From positions 32,079-96,078 of the forward strand of contig NZ_JAJGSX010000034.1 of NCBI RefSeq assembly GCF_021245725.1: a stretch of DNA of 64,000 bases, written 5' to 3'. How positions within the stretch are numbered: the stretch's first letter is position 1; each line of letters starts with the position of its first letter. The notes under the pieces are model-generated. The model made no database searches and was not told where the DNA came from. It saw nothing but the letters and a program-made list of their open reading frames with translations. The translations under genes were made by a program, and so were the position numbers. Shown here in pieces: positions 57,601-64,000 of this stretch. Source of the DNA: Pseudonocardia sp. TRM90224. GTDB lineage: Bacteria > Actinomycetota > Actinomycetes > Mycobacteriales > Pseudonocardiaceae.

Positions 57601-57815
57601 AACCCGACGGCAGGAGCGCCAGCGTCACCAACGACGACAAGGTGTCGGTGCGGGTCGTGCTCGGTGCAGGGTGCGAGTTCTCCGGGGCGACGCACGGATG
57701 CCAGAACGGCCCGACCGTCGAGTCGCTGCGCCTGCACCGGGTGATGACCGACAACGTCGAGATCGTCGCGCCCGCCGGCGGCGCCTTCGACTACCGGATC
57801 GAGCTGCCCGGTTAG
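54648..57815 (+). CDS. large GH57-like glycoside hydrolase/deacetylase-type protein
   Basis: A 1055-residue protein that I assign only loosely. A beta-rich N-terminal part (residues 1-270) is followed by a barrel-like region with FTLDAHRRYGIPQMW, LVPVHTGFGAHRVPYYS, VVVDAGRHED and WYDG-like SGNGWFDGSYN, which resembles the GH57/polysaccharide deacetylase type of fold, then helices and a C-terminal beta-sandwich (FDWYFPDNFNAYE). No signal peptide is visible, so it is probably cytoplasmic and could act on a storage glycan such as glycogen. The start is ATG 54648 behind GAGGAGAAC. The divergent SARP gene is 237 bp away. Confidence 0.6.
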   Translation: MAGDPRLVHFTFDTFPRVTPGRTPVETTVRAPFRIETGTSTLLSGQLVATVDGRSWSARTRTRRIRPEYVEGLRKRQEQVGMFDFTALPPYVEMADRMGHGVEYLEGQIPGVPAGARVSYFLEATLRGPDGVEVEIGSPEYSLHAVRPEFTEADIRRTHISAPDDASNAWVLFHQRDDRFDHVRIDVVGLRPEEGDHHERVALTAQLGDRSYALRSPDLTELPLVDMAADSVTFSVPRDGAPPQVALTWNAGTEQIVDLTADPAAGRARVMFINFAIQGLNDYFARPSTEYEPPRTYAQVTMRDERATFSSRPGSRENGIGDGYAFTLDAHRRYGIPQMWAANGGLLDLLAHDCPDDLAQMREDVANGLLVPVHTGFGAHRVPYYSKQTNIKSIEFGHRAWKSMVAEPAPVYYPDSRIYVNTPNVTEALLETGMEYVVVDAGRHEDGTQDTSTVVQHPVPAMGAVAPDGRWMNWQYLWRDRETRLKVLFIDREMKDGLLGAPDAEAERGKVSRDLRRKFIELATQPVLRRDNLLIYSDDADKASGNGWFDGSYNSTSTPMNKRYQAALSWIKAHPWVQVVTTTSLEGEEPAGELDLIRASDPYIEERWELTIDADPKHDNNLVFDTWWAAWAAVRADWLGETLGAISDRAQLALEHNTSSNELAELAHLYYVMNLHESQWSKRSRSETEPHNEDPEDFVTAESIQLRNTHVYLHAARWADWAAGQATAEAYRDSGPVIDEVRAAEAQLDAGQPPAWSGARRDLQWDHDPLPNVVLYNREALVVIDRNGGRITHLFTMVDGRPVSLSGTLKAYQFIDLDWGTPTGIECDGIVLQNTVHTPNHAYVAGDSGPALGLLGQSPALNTFFDWYFPDNFNAYEVTDDTSTDPSVTLRYGPTTMAAVDAPVTLDDLTARLVEDRVAKLGAEPGHVLHDNDAFGTFQKTIRLEGRTVHVDYRDTRPGHTVDNEFCVDLHAAALDGTRQAAAVEPDGRSASVTNDDKVSVRVVLGAGCEFSGATHGCQNGPTVESLRLHRVMTDNVEIVAPAGGAFDYRIELPG

Positions 57816-57823
57816 CGGCCACC

Positions 57824-57884
57824 GTCGACAACGACGTTCTGGCTGTTGTTAGCGCTAACAAACCGCCAGAACGTCGTTGTCGAC
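57824..57884. repeat. GTCGACAACGACG palindrome, copy 3 (terminator position)
   Basis: The arms are 20-bp perfect complements (57824-57843, beginning GTCGACAACGACGTTCTG, and 57865-57884), and the 21-bp spacer itself holds a 16-bp palindrome, TTGTTAGCGCTAACAA (57846-57861). It fills nearly the entire gap between the convergent glycoside-hydrolase-like and lysR genes and is likely a bidirectional terminator here. Confidence 0.8.
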
Positions 57885-57885
57885 G

Positions 57886-58791
57886 TCAACCGCGGGTCGC
57901 GAGTTCGATCAGGGCCGCCACGTACCCGGTCGGACGGAAGCCGGTCCGCCACACCGCGCGGAGCGTCCGGTTCAGGTCGAGCCCGTCCACGGGCACCTCG
58001 ATCAACGCGCCCGTCGTGATGTCCGGGGCGACGACGAGCTCGCTCAGCAGCGCCGGCCCGGCACCGCTGAGCACGGCGCTGCGGACGGCGGCGCTCGACC
58101 CGAGCTCCAGCAGGGGCGCGACCCGCTCCGCGCCGGCCGCGGCGAACGCCCGCTCGGCGGTGTCGCGGGTGCCCGAGCCGGCCTCCCGGGCGATCAGCGG
58201 TGTGCGGGCCAGCTCGGCCACGGTGACCGGGCGCCGGCGCCGCCCCCAGGGATGCGTGGGCGCGACGACGAGCACGAGTCGATCGCACGCCACGGCCCTG
58301 GCATGGAGCCCGACGACGTTGCCGGGCGACTCGACGAACCCGAGGTCGACGATCGCGTCGCGGACGAGCGCGCACACCCGCGTCGAGTTCGTGACCTCCA
58401 GCCCGACGCGGAGATCCGGCGCGGCGGCCCGCAGCTCACCGAGCCAGGCGGGCAGGAGGTGCTCGGCCACCGTGAGGCTGGCCGCGACGGCGAGCCGTGC
58501 GGACGGCCGCTGCCGCAGCTCGGCCGCGCCGGCCACCAGCGCGTCGAGGTCGTCGAGCACCGTGCGCGCCAGGCCCGCGACGACCTCGCCCGCCTCGGTC
58601 ATCACCGAACCCTGGCGGCTGCGCACCAGCAGCCGGACACCCAGCCGGCGCTCCAGCTGGCTGATGCGCTTGCTCGCCGCGGGTTGGGTCAGCCCCAGCT
58701 CGCCCGCCGCCGCCGTCAGGCTCCCCCGCTCGCCGACGAGCACGAGCAGGCGCAGCGTTTCCGGATCGGGCAGCCAGCTCATGCCGACCAT
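57886..58791 (-). CDS. LysR-family regulator
   Basis: A 301-residue LysR regulator: N-terminal helix-turn-helix at about residues 10-65 (LLVLVGERGSLTAAAGELGLTQPAASKRISQLERRLG) and a periplasmic-binding-like effector domain from about 95. It is divergent from the YeiH-type exporter gene with 71 bp between starts, the usual arrangement for a LysR activator and its target. In enterobacteria the LysR-type YieE/CysB-like regulators next to yeiH respond to sulphur metabolites. The start may be ATG 58791 or ATG 58782. Confidence 0.9.
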   Translation of the reverse strand: MVGMSWLPDPETLRLLVLVGERGSLTAAAGELGLTQPAASKRISQLERRLGVRLLVRSRQGSVMTEAGEVVAGLARTVLDDLDALVAGAAELRQRPSARLAVAASLTVAEHLLPAWLGELRAAAPDLRVGLEVTNSTRVCALVRDAIVDLGFVESPGNVVGLHARAVACDRLVLVVAPTHPWGRRRRPVTVAELARTPLIAREAGSGTRDTAERAFAAAGAERVAPLLELGSSAAVRSAVLSGAGPALLSELVVAPDITTGALIEVPVDGLDLNRTLRAVWRTGFRPTGYVAALIELATRG

Positions 58792-58862
58792 TCCCGTAGG
58801 GAATGACGTGAGGTCGGATCGACGGCTACCAGCGGCTGCCGTCCGGGCGCACCGTGGTCTGC

Positions 58863-59870
58863 ATGACCATCACCGACCGCGGGCCGCGGCTCGCACTCCC
58901 GGGCCTGCTCCCGGGGTTGCTGACGGCGTTGGTCGGCACCGCGGTCGCGTTCGTCGCCGGCTCGGCGCTGCCCGCCGTCAGCACTCTGACCTTGGCCGTG
59001 CTGCTGGGTGTGCTCGCCGGCCAGTTCCTCCCGGCGTCGACGCGCGCCGGCCTGGCCTGGGCCACGCGGAAGTGCCTCCGCCTGGGTGTGGTGGTGCTGG
59101 GCCTGCAGCTCGGGCTCGGGCAGGTGGCCGGCCTCGGGGTGGGCACCGTTCTCGCCGTCGTCGTGACGGTGCTGGTCGCGTTCACCGGAACGCTCGTGCT
59201 GGGTCGGGCGCTCGGGTTGTCGCGAGGGCTCACCCTCATGGTCGCGACCGGCTTCTCCATCTGCGGTGCGTCGGCGATCGCGGCGATGGACAGCGTCACC
59301 CGCAACGAGCGGGAGGACGTCGCCACCGGCGTCACGCTCGTGACGCTCTACGGCAGCGCGGCGATCCTGCTGGTGCCCGCGATCGGCAGCGGCCTCGGTC
59401 TCTCCCCCGGTCAGCTGGGCGTATGGGCCGGGCTGAGCGTGCACGAGGTCGCCCAGGTGGTGGCCGCGGCCTCGCCGGCCGGGGCGGTCGCCGTCGGCAT
59501 CGCGGTGGTCGTGAAGCTGACGCGGGTGGTGCTGCTCGCGCCGATGGTTGCCGTGGTGAGCATCGTCGAACGCCGTCGGGACGGCACGGCGGACAGCGGC
59601 GCGAACCCGCCTCTCGTGCCGCTGTTCGTCCTCGGCTTCCTCGCAATGATGCTCGTGCGCAGCACCGGGATCGTGCCGACCGCGGTGCTGTCGGCGGCCC
59701 AGCTGCTCACGACGCTGTTGTTCGCGGCCGCGCTGTTCGGGCTGGGTGCGGGTGTGCCACTGGGGCGCCTGCTGCGCACCGGCCACCGCGGGCTCGTGCT
59801 CGGCGCGCTGTCGACCGTGCTGGTCGCGACGGTGGGTTATGCCGCGCTCAGCGCAACCGGGAGGGCGTAG
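58863..59870 (+). CDS. YeiH/UPF0324-family membrane protein (putative sulfate exporter)
   Basis: A 335-residue membrane protein with about ten helices. The family motif FSICGASAIAAMDSVTRNEREDVATGVTLVTLYG and the later GLSVHEVAQVVAAAS are well conserved. The family is annotated as putative sulfate exporter because some members sit with taurine or sulphur genes; transport has not been shown for most. The start is ATG 58863; a GTG at 58854 would add three residues. It is probably activated by the divergent LysR protein. Confidence 0.87.
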   Translation: MTITDRGPRLALPGLLPGLLTALVGTAVAFVAGSALPAVSTLTLAVLLGVLAGQFLPASTRAGLAWATRKCLRLGVVVLGLQLGLGQVAGLGVGTVLAVVVTVLVAFTGTLVLGRALGLSRGLTLMVATGFSICGASAIAAMDSVTRNEREDVATGVTLVTLYGSAAILLVPAIGSGLGLSPGQLGVWAGLSVHEVAQVVAAASPAGAVAVGIAVVVKLTRVVLLAPMVAVVSIVERRRDGTADSGANPPLVPLFVLGFLAMMLVRSTGIVPTAVLSAAQLLTTLLFAAALFGLGAGVPLGRLLRTGHRGLVLGALSTVLVATVGYAALSATGRA

Positions 59871-59952
59871 CGCAGACCTCTCCCGGATCGTGGACACCTG
59901 ACGTAATGTACGGTCATTTGGCTGCGGCGGCAAATGGCGGGCTCCGCCGGTC

Positions 59953-60159
59953 TCAGCACACGGTGATGCAGCTGCACTCCTTGTCGCAGGTGACCCTTCC
60001 CTCGTGGACGCTGCAGGGTTGGTACGACGCCCGGCTGCCGTAGCAGCCGCAGAACCTGGGCTCCGCGTTGCCGGGGCACCATGCGGCCCACGCCCCGACC
60101 CCAGGGACGAGCGCGCTCAGCAGCCTGTCGGCGAACCGTCCGACCCACGCAGCGATCAT
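59953..60159 (-). CDS. cysteine-rich small peptide (68 residues)
   Basis: An amphipathic, mainly hydrophobic N-terminal helix (residues 1-26, MIAAWVGRFADRLLSALVP) is followed by a 41-residue tail with eight Cys (28, 37, 39, 49, 58, 62, 64, 68), ending CDKECSCITVC. The ATG follows GGAGG with six bases between, a strong start. It resembles the small Cys-rich peptides found scattered in actinomycete genomes, some of which are suspected peptide precursors or metal binders. I know of no assigned function. The ornithine-cyclodeaminase-like gene upstream is on the same strand (46 bp). Confidence 0.65.
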   Translation of the reverse strand: MIAAWVGRFADRLLSALVPGVGAWAAWCPGNAEPRFCGCYGSRASYQPCSVHEGRVTCDKECSCITVC

Positions 60160-60205
60160 GACTTGCCTCCAGGTTCGAAACATTTCGATACGACAGCTTA
60201 CCATT

Positions 60206-61135
60206 TTATCGAGTTCCTGGACCGGATTTTCTGTGCAATTCTGCGCAGCACAGGAGGTGGCGGGCCGTGAACAGGTCGAGGTGGGCGCCACCGACGTTCT
60301 TGAACACCGTGATCTCCGCGCGCGCGGTTCGCCCGGCGACGGTGCCGCGACACAGCTCGAAGAGGTCGCCGCGGATCTCCAGCGGCCCGGACGCCTGCGC
60401 ATGGTGGATCTCGCCCGAGCGCTCCAACCCGGTCCGCGTGTCGACGAACAGCGTGCCGCGGCGCAGGGCCACGTCGTCGCACTCGCGCATCTCGGGCGTG
60501 AAGCTGCCGATGAGGTCGAGGTGCGTGCCGGGGCGGAGCAGCTCACCGCGGACGAGCGGTTCGGTCGCCATCGTCACGCAGCTGATCACGTCGGCCGCCG
60601 CGACCGCGGCGTCCAGGTCGGTGACGGCCTGCGCGCCGGGCACCGCGGCGGCCACCGCGGCCGCCCGCTCCGCCGTGCGGTTCCAGACCAGCACGGTGTT
60701 CAACGAGGGCCGCACGCTCGTGTGCGCGGCGATGACGTGCGGCGCGAGCCCGCCGGCCCCGACCACGAGCAGGACCTCCGCGTCGTCGCGGGCCAGCAGC
60801 GACACCCCGAGCGCCGAGTCGGCCGCCGTCTTGCGGAACGTCATCGCGGCGCCGTCGGCGACCAGGCGCACAGAGCCGTCCACGCCGTCGAACAGCACGA
60901 CCAGCCCCTGCACCGACACCGGTGAGCCGGGGAAGACGCTCACCAGCTTCGCCGCGATCACGTCGTGCGGCGCCCACGCGGTGAGCGCGAGGAACGTGTT
61001 CGGCCCGCCAGTGGGATCGGCCGCGACGACGGCCGCGAACTCCGGCGAGGCGGCGCGGTGCGCGTCGCGCAAAGCCGCGACGAGAGCGGGGTACGGCAGC
61101 AGCTCGTGCACGGTGTCGCCGTCGAGTATCAGCAC
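60206..61135 (-). CDS. ornithine cyclodeaminase/mu-crystallin family protein
   Basis: A 309-residue NAD(P)-binding protein of the OCD/mu-crystallin family: AAKLVSVFPGSP, then MTFRKTAADSALG with the conserved Arg/Lys/Thr, the Rossmann loop VVGAGGLAPHVIAAH, and THLDLIGSFTPEMRECDD with the catalytic Asp. Members are cyclodeaminases, ketimine reductases, or alanine/lysine dehydrogenase-like enzymes, so the reaction is open. It is divergent from the flavin oxidoreductase gene with 55 bp between starts. GTG start. Confidence 0.85.
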   Translation of the reverse strand: MLILDGDTVHELLPYPALVAALRDAHRAASPEFAAVVAADPTGGPNTFLALTAWAPHDVIAAKLVSVFPGSPVSVQGLVVLFDGVDGSVRLVADGAAMTFRKTAADSALGVSLLARDDAEVLLVVGAGGLAPHVIAAHTSVRPSLNTVLVWNRTAERAAAVAAAVPGAQAVTDLDAAVAAADVISCVTMATEPLVRGELLRPGTHLDLIGSFTPEMRECDDVALRRGTLFVDTRTGLERSGEIHHAQASGPLEIRGDLFELCRGTVAGRTARAEITVFKNVGGAHLDLFTARHLLCCAELHRKSGPGTR

Positions 61136-61190
61136 GCGGCCAGCATCGCCGACGCGCTGCGTCCGCCGCCAGGCAACGATCGGGGGCAGG

Positions 61191-63155
61191 ATGACGGGCG
61201 TGACCGGCTCTCCCTACCAGCGCCTGCTCGCCCCGCTGACGGTGCGCGGCAAGCAGATCCGCAACCGGATCGTCTCCTCGCCGCACGCCACCGGATGGGA
61301 GCACGCGGGCGGGCTGATCTCCGACAAGGAGGTGGAGTACCACGTCCGGAAGGCCGCCGGCGGGGTCGGCCTGGTGATGACGTTCGGGTCGGCGAGCGTC
61401 GATCCGGCTACCGCTGCGTCGTACGGGGCGATCGCCCTATGGAATCCGGCCAACGAGCCGCAGCTGCGCAGGCTCGCCGACGGCGTCCACGCCCACGGCG
61501 GGCTCGTGATGTCGCAGATGACGCACATGGGGCACCGCGGCTCGTCGCGGGTTGCGCTCACGCCGGTGCGCGGGGTGTCCGACATCCCCGAGCCGGAGCA
61601 CCGCGAGGTGGCGCTCCCGCTGACCGTCCCTGAGCTGCACGCGCTGGCCGAGAAGTTCGCCGAGGTGGCGCGGCGGCTGCACCGGTGCGGGTGGGACGGC
61701 GCGGAGGTCACGTCGTTCGCGCACCTCATCGAGCAGTTCTGGGATCCGGCGATCAACACCCGGACCGACGAGTACGGCGGCTCACTGGAGAACCGGATGC
61801 GCTTCGGGAAGGAGGTCGTCGCCGCGGTGCGCGCCGCCGTCCCGGACGACTTCCTCGTCGGCTTCCGGATGAGCCTCGACCCGCGCAGCGGCGGGCGGCG
61901 GATCGGCACCGCCCCCGACCAGCTGCTCGCCATCGCGACGGCGATGGCCGCGACCGGCGACATCGACCTGCTCTCCGTCACCGGTGGCGACGCGATGACG
62001 AAGCCGGCGCTCTCCGTCGCGATGGGCTCGGAGTTCGTCGAGCCGGTGACCGCGGGCGCCGCAGCAGCCCGCGTGCGCGGCGCGGTGAACGTGCCCGTGA
62101 TGCTGGCCGGGCGGGTCAACTCAGGAGCCGCGGCGGAGGGCGCGCTCGCGGCCGGCCAGGCCGATCTCGTGATCATGACCCGGGCGTTGATCGCCGACCC
62201 GGACCTGCCGACGAAGCTCGCCGCCGGAGGCCGGGTCCGGCCGTGCATCGGGATCAACCAGGGCTGCATCGGCCGGCTCTACCAGCACCTCCCGATCGTG
62301 TGTTCGGTCAACCCGGCCATCCGCGACCCGCAGCTGGACCGGATCGTGCGGGCCGCGACCCGTCGCAGGGTGGTGGTCGTCGGGGGTGGGGTGGCCGGGC
62401 TGGAGGCCGCGCGCACCGCGGCGCTGCGCGGGCACGACGTCGTGCTGCTGGAGCGGGCCGAGCACCTCGGTGGCCGGGCGTGGCTCAACGCGACCCATGG
62501 GTGGCGGCCGGCGTGGCAGCAGTACCTGGACCACCTCGCCGCCGAGCTGGCGGAGCTCGGCGTGCGCATCGAGTGCGGGGTCGCGGCCGGGGCCGGTGAC
62601 GTGCTCGCGCTCGACCCGGACGCCGTGGTCGTCGCGACCGGGTCGCGGCTGCGGGAGCTGCCCGGCGGGGTGGTCGACGCCGACACGGTGATCGCGGAGG
62701 TGCCGCGTCCGACGGGCTCCGGGGTGGCGGTGCTGATCGACGACGACGGCGGGTTCGTCGCGCCGATCGCGGCCGCCGCGCTCGCCGGGCGGGGCTGGGC
62801 GGTCACGATCGCGACCCCGCTGCCGATGCTCGCGGGCGACGTGGACGCGACGCAGATCCGGTTCGTGCACGAACGGCTCGCGTTCGCGGCGCCGACCGTG
62901 CTGCCGGACCTGCGCTTCCTGCCCGGCCCGGGTCCCGACGTCGAGCTCGAGCACGTGCTCACCGGCGCGGTGCGATCGATCAGCGCACCGGGGATCGTCG
63001 TGGCCGCCGGGCACCGGCGCGCCGAGAACGTGCTGCACGCCGAGCTGCGCGCGACCGCTCCCGGACTGGACGTGCGACTGGCCGGCGACGCGCTCGCGCC
63101 ACGCGGCTTCGACGCGGCCACGGCGGAGGGCGCACTCACGGGCGCCGACCTCTGA
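61191..63155 (+). CDS. OYE-type NADH:flavin oxidoreductase (2,4-dienoyl-CoA reductase/trimethylamine dehydrogenase group)
   Basis: A 654-residue protein with an N-terminal old-yellow-enzyme FMN barrel (residues 1-360; IRNRIVSSPHATGW, HMGHRGSSR, FGKEVVAAVRAAVPDDFLVGFRMS) and a C-terminal FAD/NAD domain starting with VVVVGGGVAGLEAART. The Cys-rich loop between them, CIGINQGCIGR ... IVCSVNP, keeps Cys residues for a [4Fe-4S] cluster. It should reduce an enoyl or demethylate an amine. The start is ATG 61191; a GTG at 61200 is possible. It is divergent from the OCD-like gene. Confidence 0.88.
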   Translation: MTGVTGSPYQRLLAPLTVRGKQIRNRIVSSPHATGWEHAGGLISDKEVEYHVRKAAGGVGLVMTFGSASVDPATAASYGAIALWNPANEPQLRRLADGVHAHGGLVMSQMTHMGHRGSSRVALTPVRGVSDIPEPEHREVALPLTVPELHALAEKFAEVARRLHRCGWDGAEVTSFAHLIEQFWDPAINTRTDEYGGSLENRMRFGKEVVAAVRAAVPDDFLVGFRMSLDPRSGGRRIGTAPDQLLAIATAMAATGDIDLLSVTGGDAMTKPALSVAMGSEFVEPVTAGAAAARVRGAVNVPVMLAGRVNSGAAAEGALAAGQADLVIMTRALIADPDLPTKLAAGGRVRPCIGINQGCIGRLYQHLPIVCSVNPAIRDPQLDRIVRAATRRRVVVVGGGVAGLEAARTAALRGHDVVLLERAEHLGGRAWLNATHGWRPAWQQYLDHLAAELAELGVRIECGVAAGAGDVLALDPDAVVVATGSRLRELPGGVVDADTVIAEVPRPTGSGVAVLIDDDGGFVAPIAAAALAGRGWAVTIATPLPMLAGDVDATQIRFVHERLAFAAPTVLPDLRFLPGPGPDVELEHVLTGAVRSISAPGIVVAAGHRRAENVLHAELRATAPGLDVRLAGDALAPRGFDAATAEGALTGADL

Positions 63156-63260
63156 TCAGCTATCGTCCGTGGCAGCGTCGCGTGCCGGTGGCAGACCGTG
63201 TCAGGCATGGAGGCGCCGGACCGAAGGAGCACGACGTGACGTCGTCCCCTTCGCCCTCAC

Positions 63261-63713
63261 GTGACTGAGGGCGAGACCGCCAGACTGATCGTCTGGAGCA
63301 ACGAGATCCGCCAGGTGCACGCCCGCCTGCGGCAGGCGCTGACCGTCACCCATGAAGAAGTGGCCGCCGGTGCGCTGGACATGCTGGTGTTCTGCCACGG
63401 CTTCTGCACCGCCCTGGACGGGCACCATAAGGGCGAAGACAGCACCCTCTTCCCCGCGATCGCGGCGGCCCACCCCGAGCTGCGCCCGACGCTGCGCGCA
63501 CTCGAACAGGACCACTCGATGATCGCCCACCTGCTCGGCGCACTACGCGCCGCAGCCGACCGCGGCAGCACCGCCGAAGAGCTGGACCAGCACCTCGAGG
63601 GCATCGCCGCGATCATGGAAAGCCACTTCCGCTACGAGGAACGCGCGCTGCTCAAGATCCTGGAGACCCTGGACCTACCCGCGGACCCCACCACCGTCCT
63701 CGGGCCGTTGTGA
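63261..63713 (+). CDS. hemerythrin HHE-domain protein
   Basis: A 150-residue four-helix protein with the HHE cation-binding pattern: VHARLRQAL (first His), LDGHHKGEDSTLFP, LEQDHSMIAHLL and MESHFRYEERALL. These residues can form a di-iron site for O2 or NO binding, or nitric-oxide/peroxide sensing. The start is GTG 63261. Its stop codon is immediately followed by an array of 21-22-bp repeats. Confidence 0.87.
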   Translation: MTEGETARLIVWSNEIRQVHARLRQALTVTHEEVAAGALDMLVFCHGFCTALDGHHKGEDSTLFPAIAAAHPELRPTLRALEQDHSMIAHLLGALRAAADRGSTAEELDQHLEGIAAIMESHFRYEERALLKILETLDLPADPTTVLGPL

Positions 63714-63715
63714 AC

Positions 63716-63866
63716 GCAAGCCCCACGCCTCGACGCGCGGGTCCCACGACTCGGCGGGCGAGTCCCACCTTCCAGCGCGCGAGTCCCACGCTTCGGCGGG
63801 CGAGTCGACACTTCTGGCACGGCGAGTCGACACCTTCAGCACGGCGAGTCGACATCTCCGGCAGGT
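63716..63866 (+). repeat. 21-22-bp tandem repeat array after the hemerythrin stop codon
   Basis: About seven units of 21-22 bp; the last three read GCGAGTCGACACTTCTGGCACG with few changes (63800-63865) and those near the gene are more degenerate (GCGAGTCCCACGCTTCGGCGG). It is the reverse complement of the array at 12313-12515 on the plus strand, but relative to the upstream gene both arrays have the same orientation and both start directly after a stop codon. Confidence 0.82.
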
Positions 63867-63983
63867 GACGTCCCCGCTGGTGGTGTAAGTCCCGGTCGTC
63901 CCGCGCGTCGCAGCGCATGGGAAAAGCCATCGCGTGAGTCTCTGCGTGATCCCGCCAAGGAACTCGTAGAGAGGTGCCACGCG

Positions 63984-64000
63984 ATGGCCCTGGACCAGTC
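63984..64000 (+). CDS. start of a gene, possibly an IS256-family transposase
   Basis: Only the codons for MALDQS are in the window. From memory, many actinomycete IS256-type transposases begin in this way, and the preceding GAGTCTCTGCGTGATCCCGCC stretch could be the left part of such an element, but the evidence is thin. An AGAGAGG ribosome-binding site lies ten bases upstream. Confidence 0.3.

Noticed and set aside
54470..60043. A very long open frame (over 1800 codons) on the plus strand covering the GH57-like, lysR and yeiH region
   Set aside because: It is an out-of-frame shadow: Arg/Pro/Gly-rich, no family resemblance, no ribosome-binding site, and it runs through the inverted repeat and antisense to the lysR gene.
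1..64000. tRNA, rRNA or cobalamin riboswitch sequences
   Set aside because: No cloverleaf-like stretch with the conserved GGTTCGAATCC-type arm, no rRNA-like sequence and no B12-box were noticed on reading; a covariance-model search would be needed to exclude them fully.

Overview
The window is high-GC, gene-dense DNA with GTG/ATG starts, many 1-8 bp start/stop overlaps, and a wealth of TetR, ECF sigma and SARP-type regulators. This points to a filamentous or rare actinomycete (Pseudonocardiaceae-like); the genus is inferred from gene style, not proven. No rRNA, tRNA or CRISPR array was seen.

Layout. 1-9.7 kb: catabolic genes. These are an IclR-cupin-amidase operon (amidase runs off the left edge), a TetR-controlled three-subunit molybdenum aldehyde/heterocycle oxidoreductase of the PaoABC/YagTSR type, an NCS1 nucleobase permease converging on it across a 40-bp perfect palindrome, and an orphan NuoH-like membrane protein divergent from a TetR regulator. 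9.8-13.7 kb: a truncated TPR gene next to a DUF222/HNH endonuclease gene, then about 870 bp of non-coding repeats, then a divergent S-adenosylhomocysteine-hydrolase-like gene with an in-frame 39-bp duplication. 14-23.6 kb: small accessory enzymes (DoxX, B3/B4, VOC, NmrA-like and RibD/DHFR-like reductases, two alpha/beta hydrolases, TetR, an SDR).

23.6-42 kb: the centre of interest, a minus-strand phosphonate biosynthetic cluster. Phosphoenolpyruvate mutase, phosphonopyruvate decarboxylase and an iron alcohol dehydrogenase would make 2-hydroxyethylphosphonate. A TauD-type oxygenase, a glycerate-kinase-like kinase, an Ldh2-type dehydrogenase and an aminotransferase would turn this into a 1-amino-phosphonate. 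A PLP-enzyme/GNAT fusion, a second FemAB/GNAT ligase and a DhpI-like methyltransferase would make an esterified phosphonopeptide. The set and its order resemble the dehydrophos (dhp) pathway as I remember it. The cluster adds a B12-binding radical SAM enzyme, an aspartyl-beta-hydroxylase-like oxygenase, an SDR and, at its end, an unusual protein with two complete HxD...H iron sites, so a dehydrophos relative with further tailoring is predicted.

42-64 kb: CstA peptide/pyruvate transporter; a solute symporter coupled to an ECF sigma factor and a small membrane protein; HD-domain, GlxA/AraC, SDR, VOC and two more sigma factor genes; a 935-residue SARP/NB-ARC/TPR regulator; a large GH57-like protein; LysR with a YeiH exporter; a cysteine-rich small peptide; an ornithine-cyclodeaminase-like protein; an OYE-type flavin oxidoreductase; hemerythrin; and perhaps the first codons of a transposase at the right edge.

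Three non-coding patterns recur: a palindrome built on GTCGACAACGACG (three copies), a ~22-bp tandem repeat that begins right after the stop codon of two unrelated genes in the same gene-relative orientation, and several inverted repeats that look like TetR or other operators.
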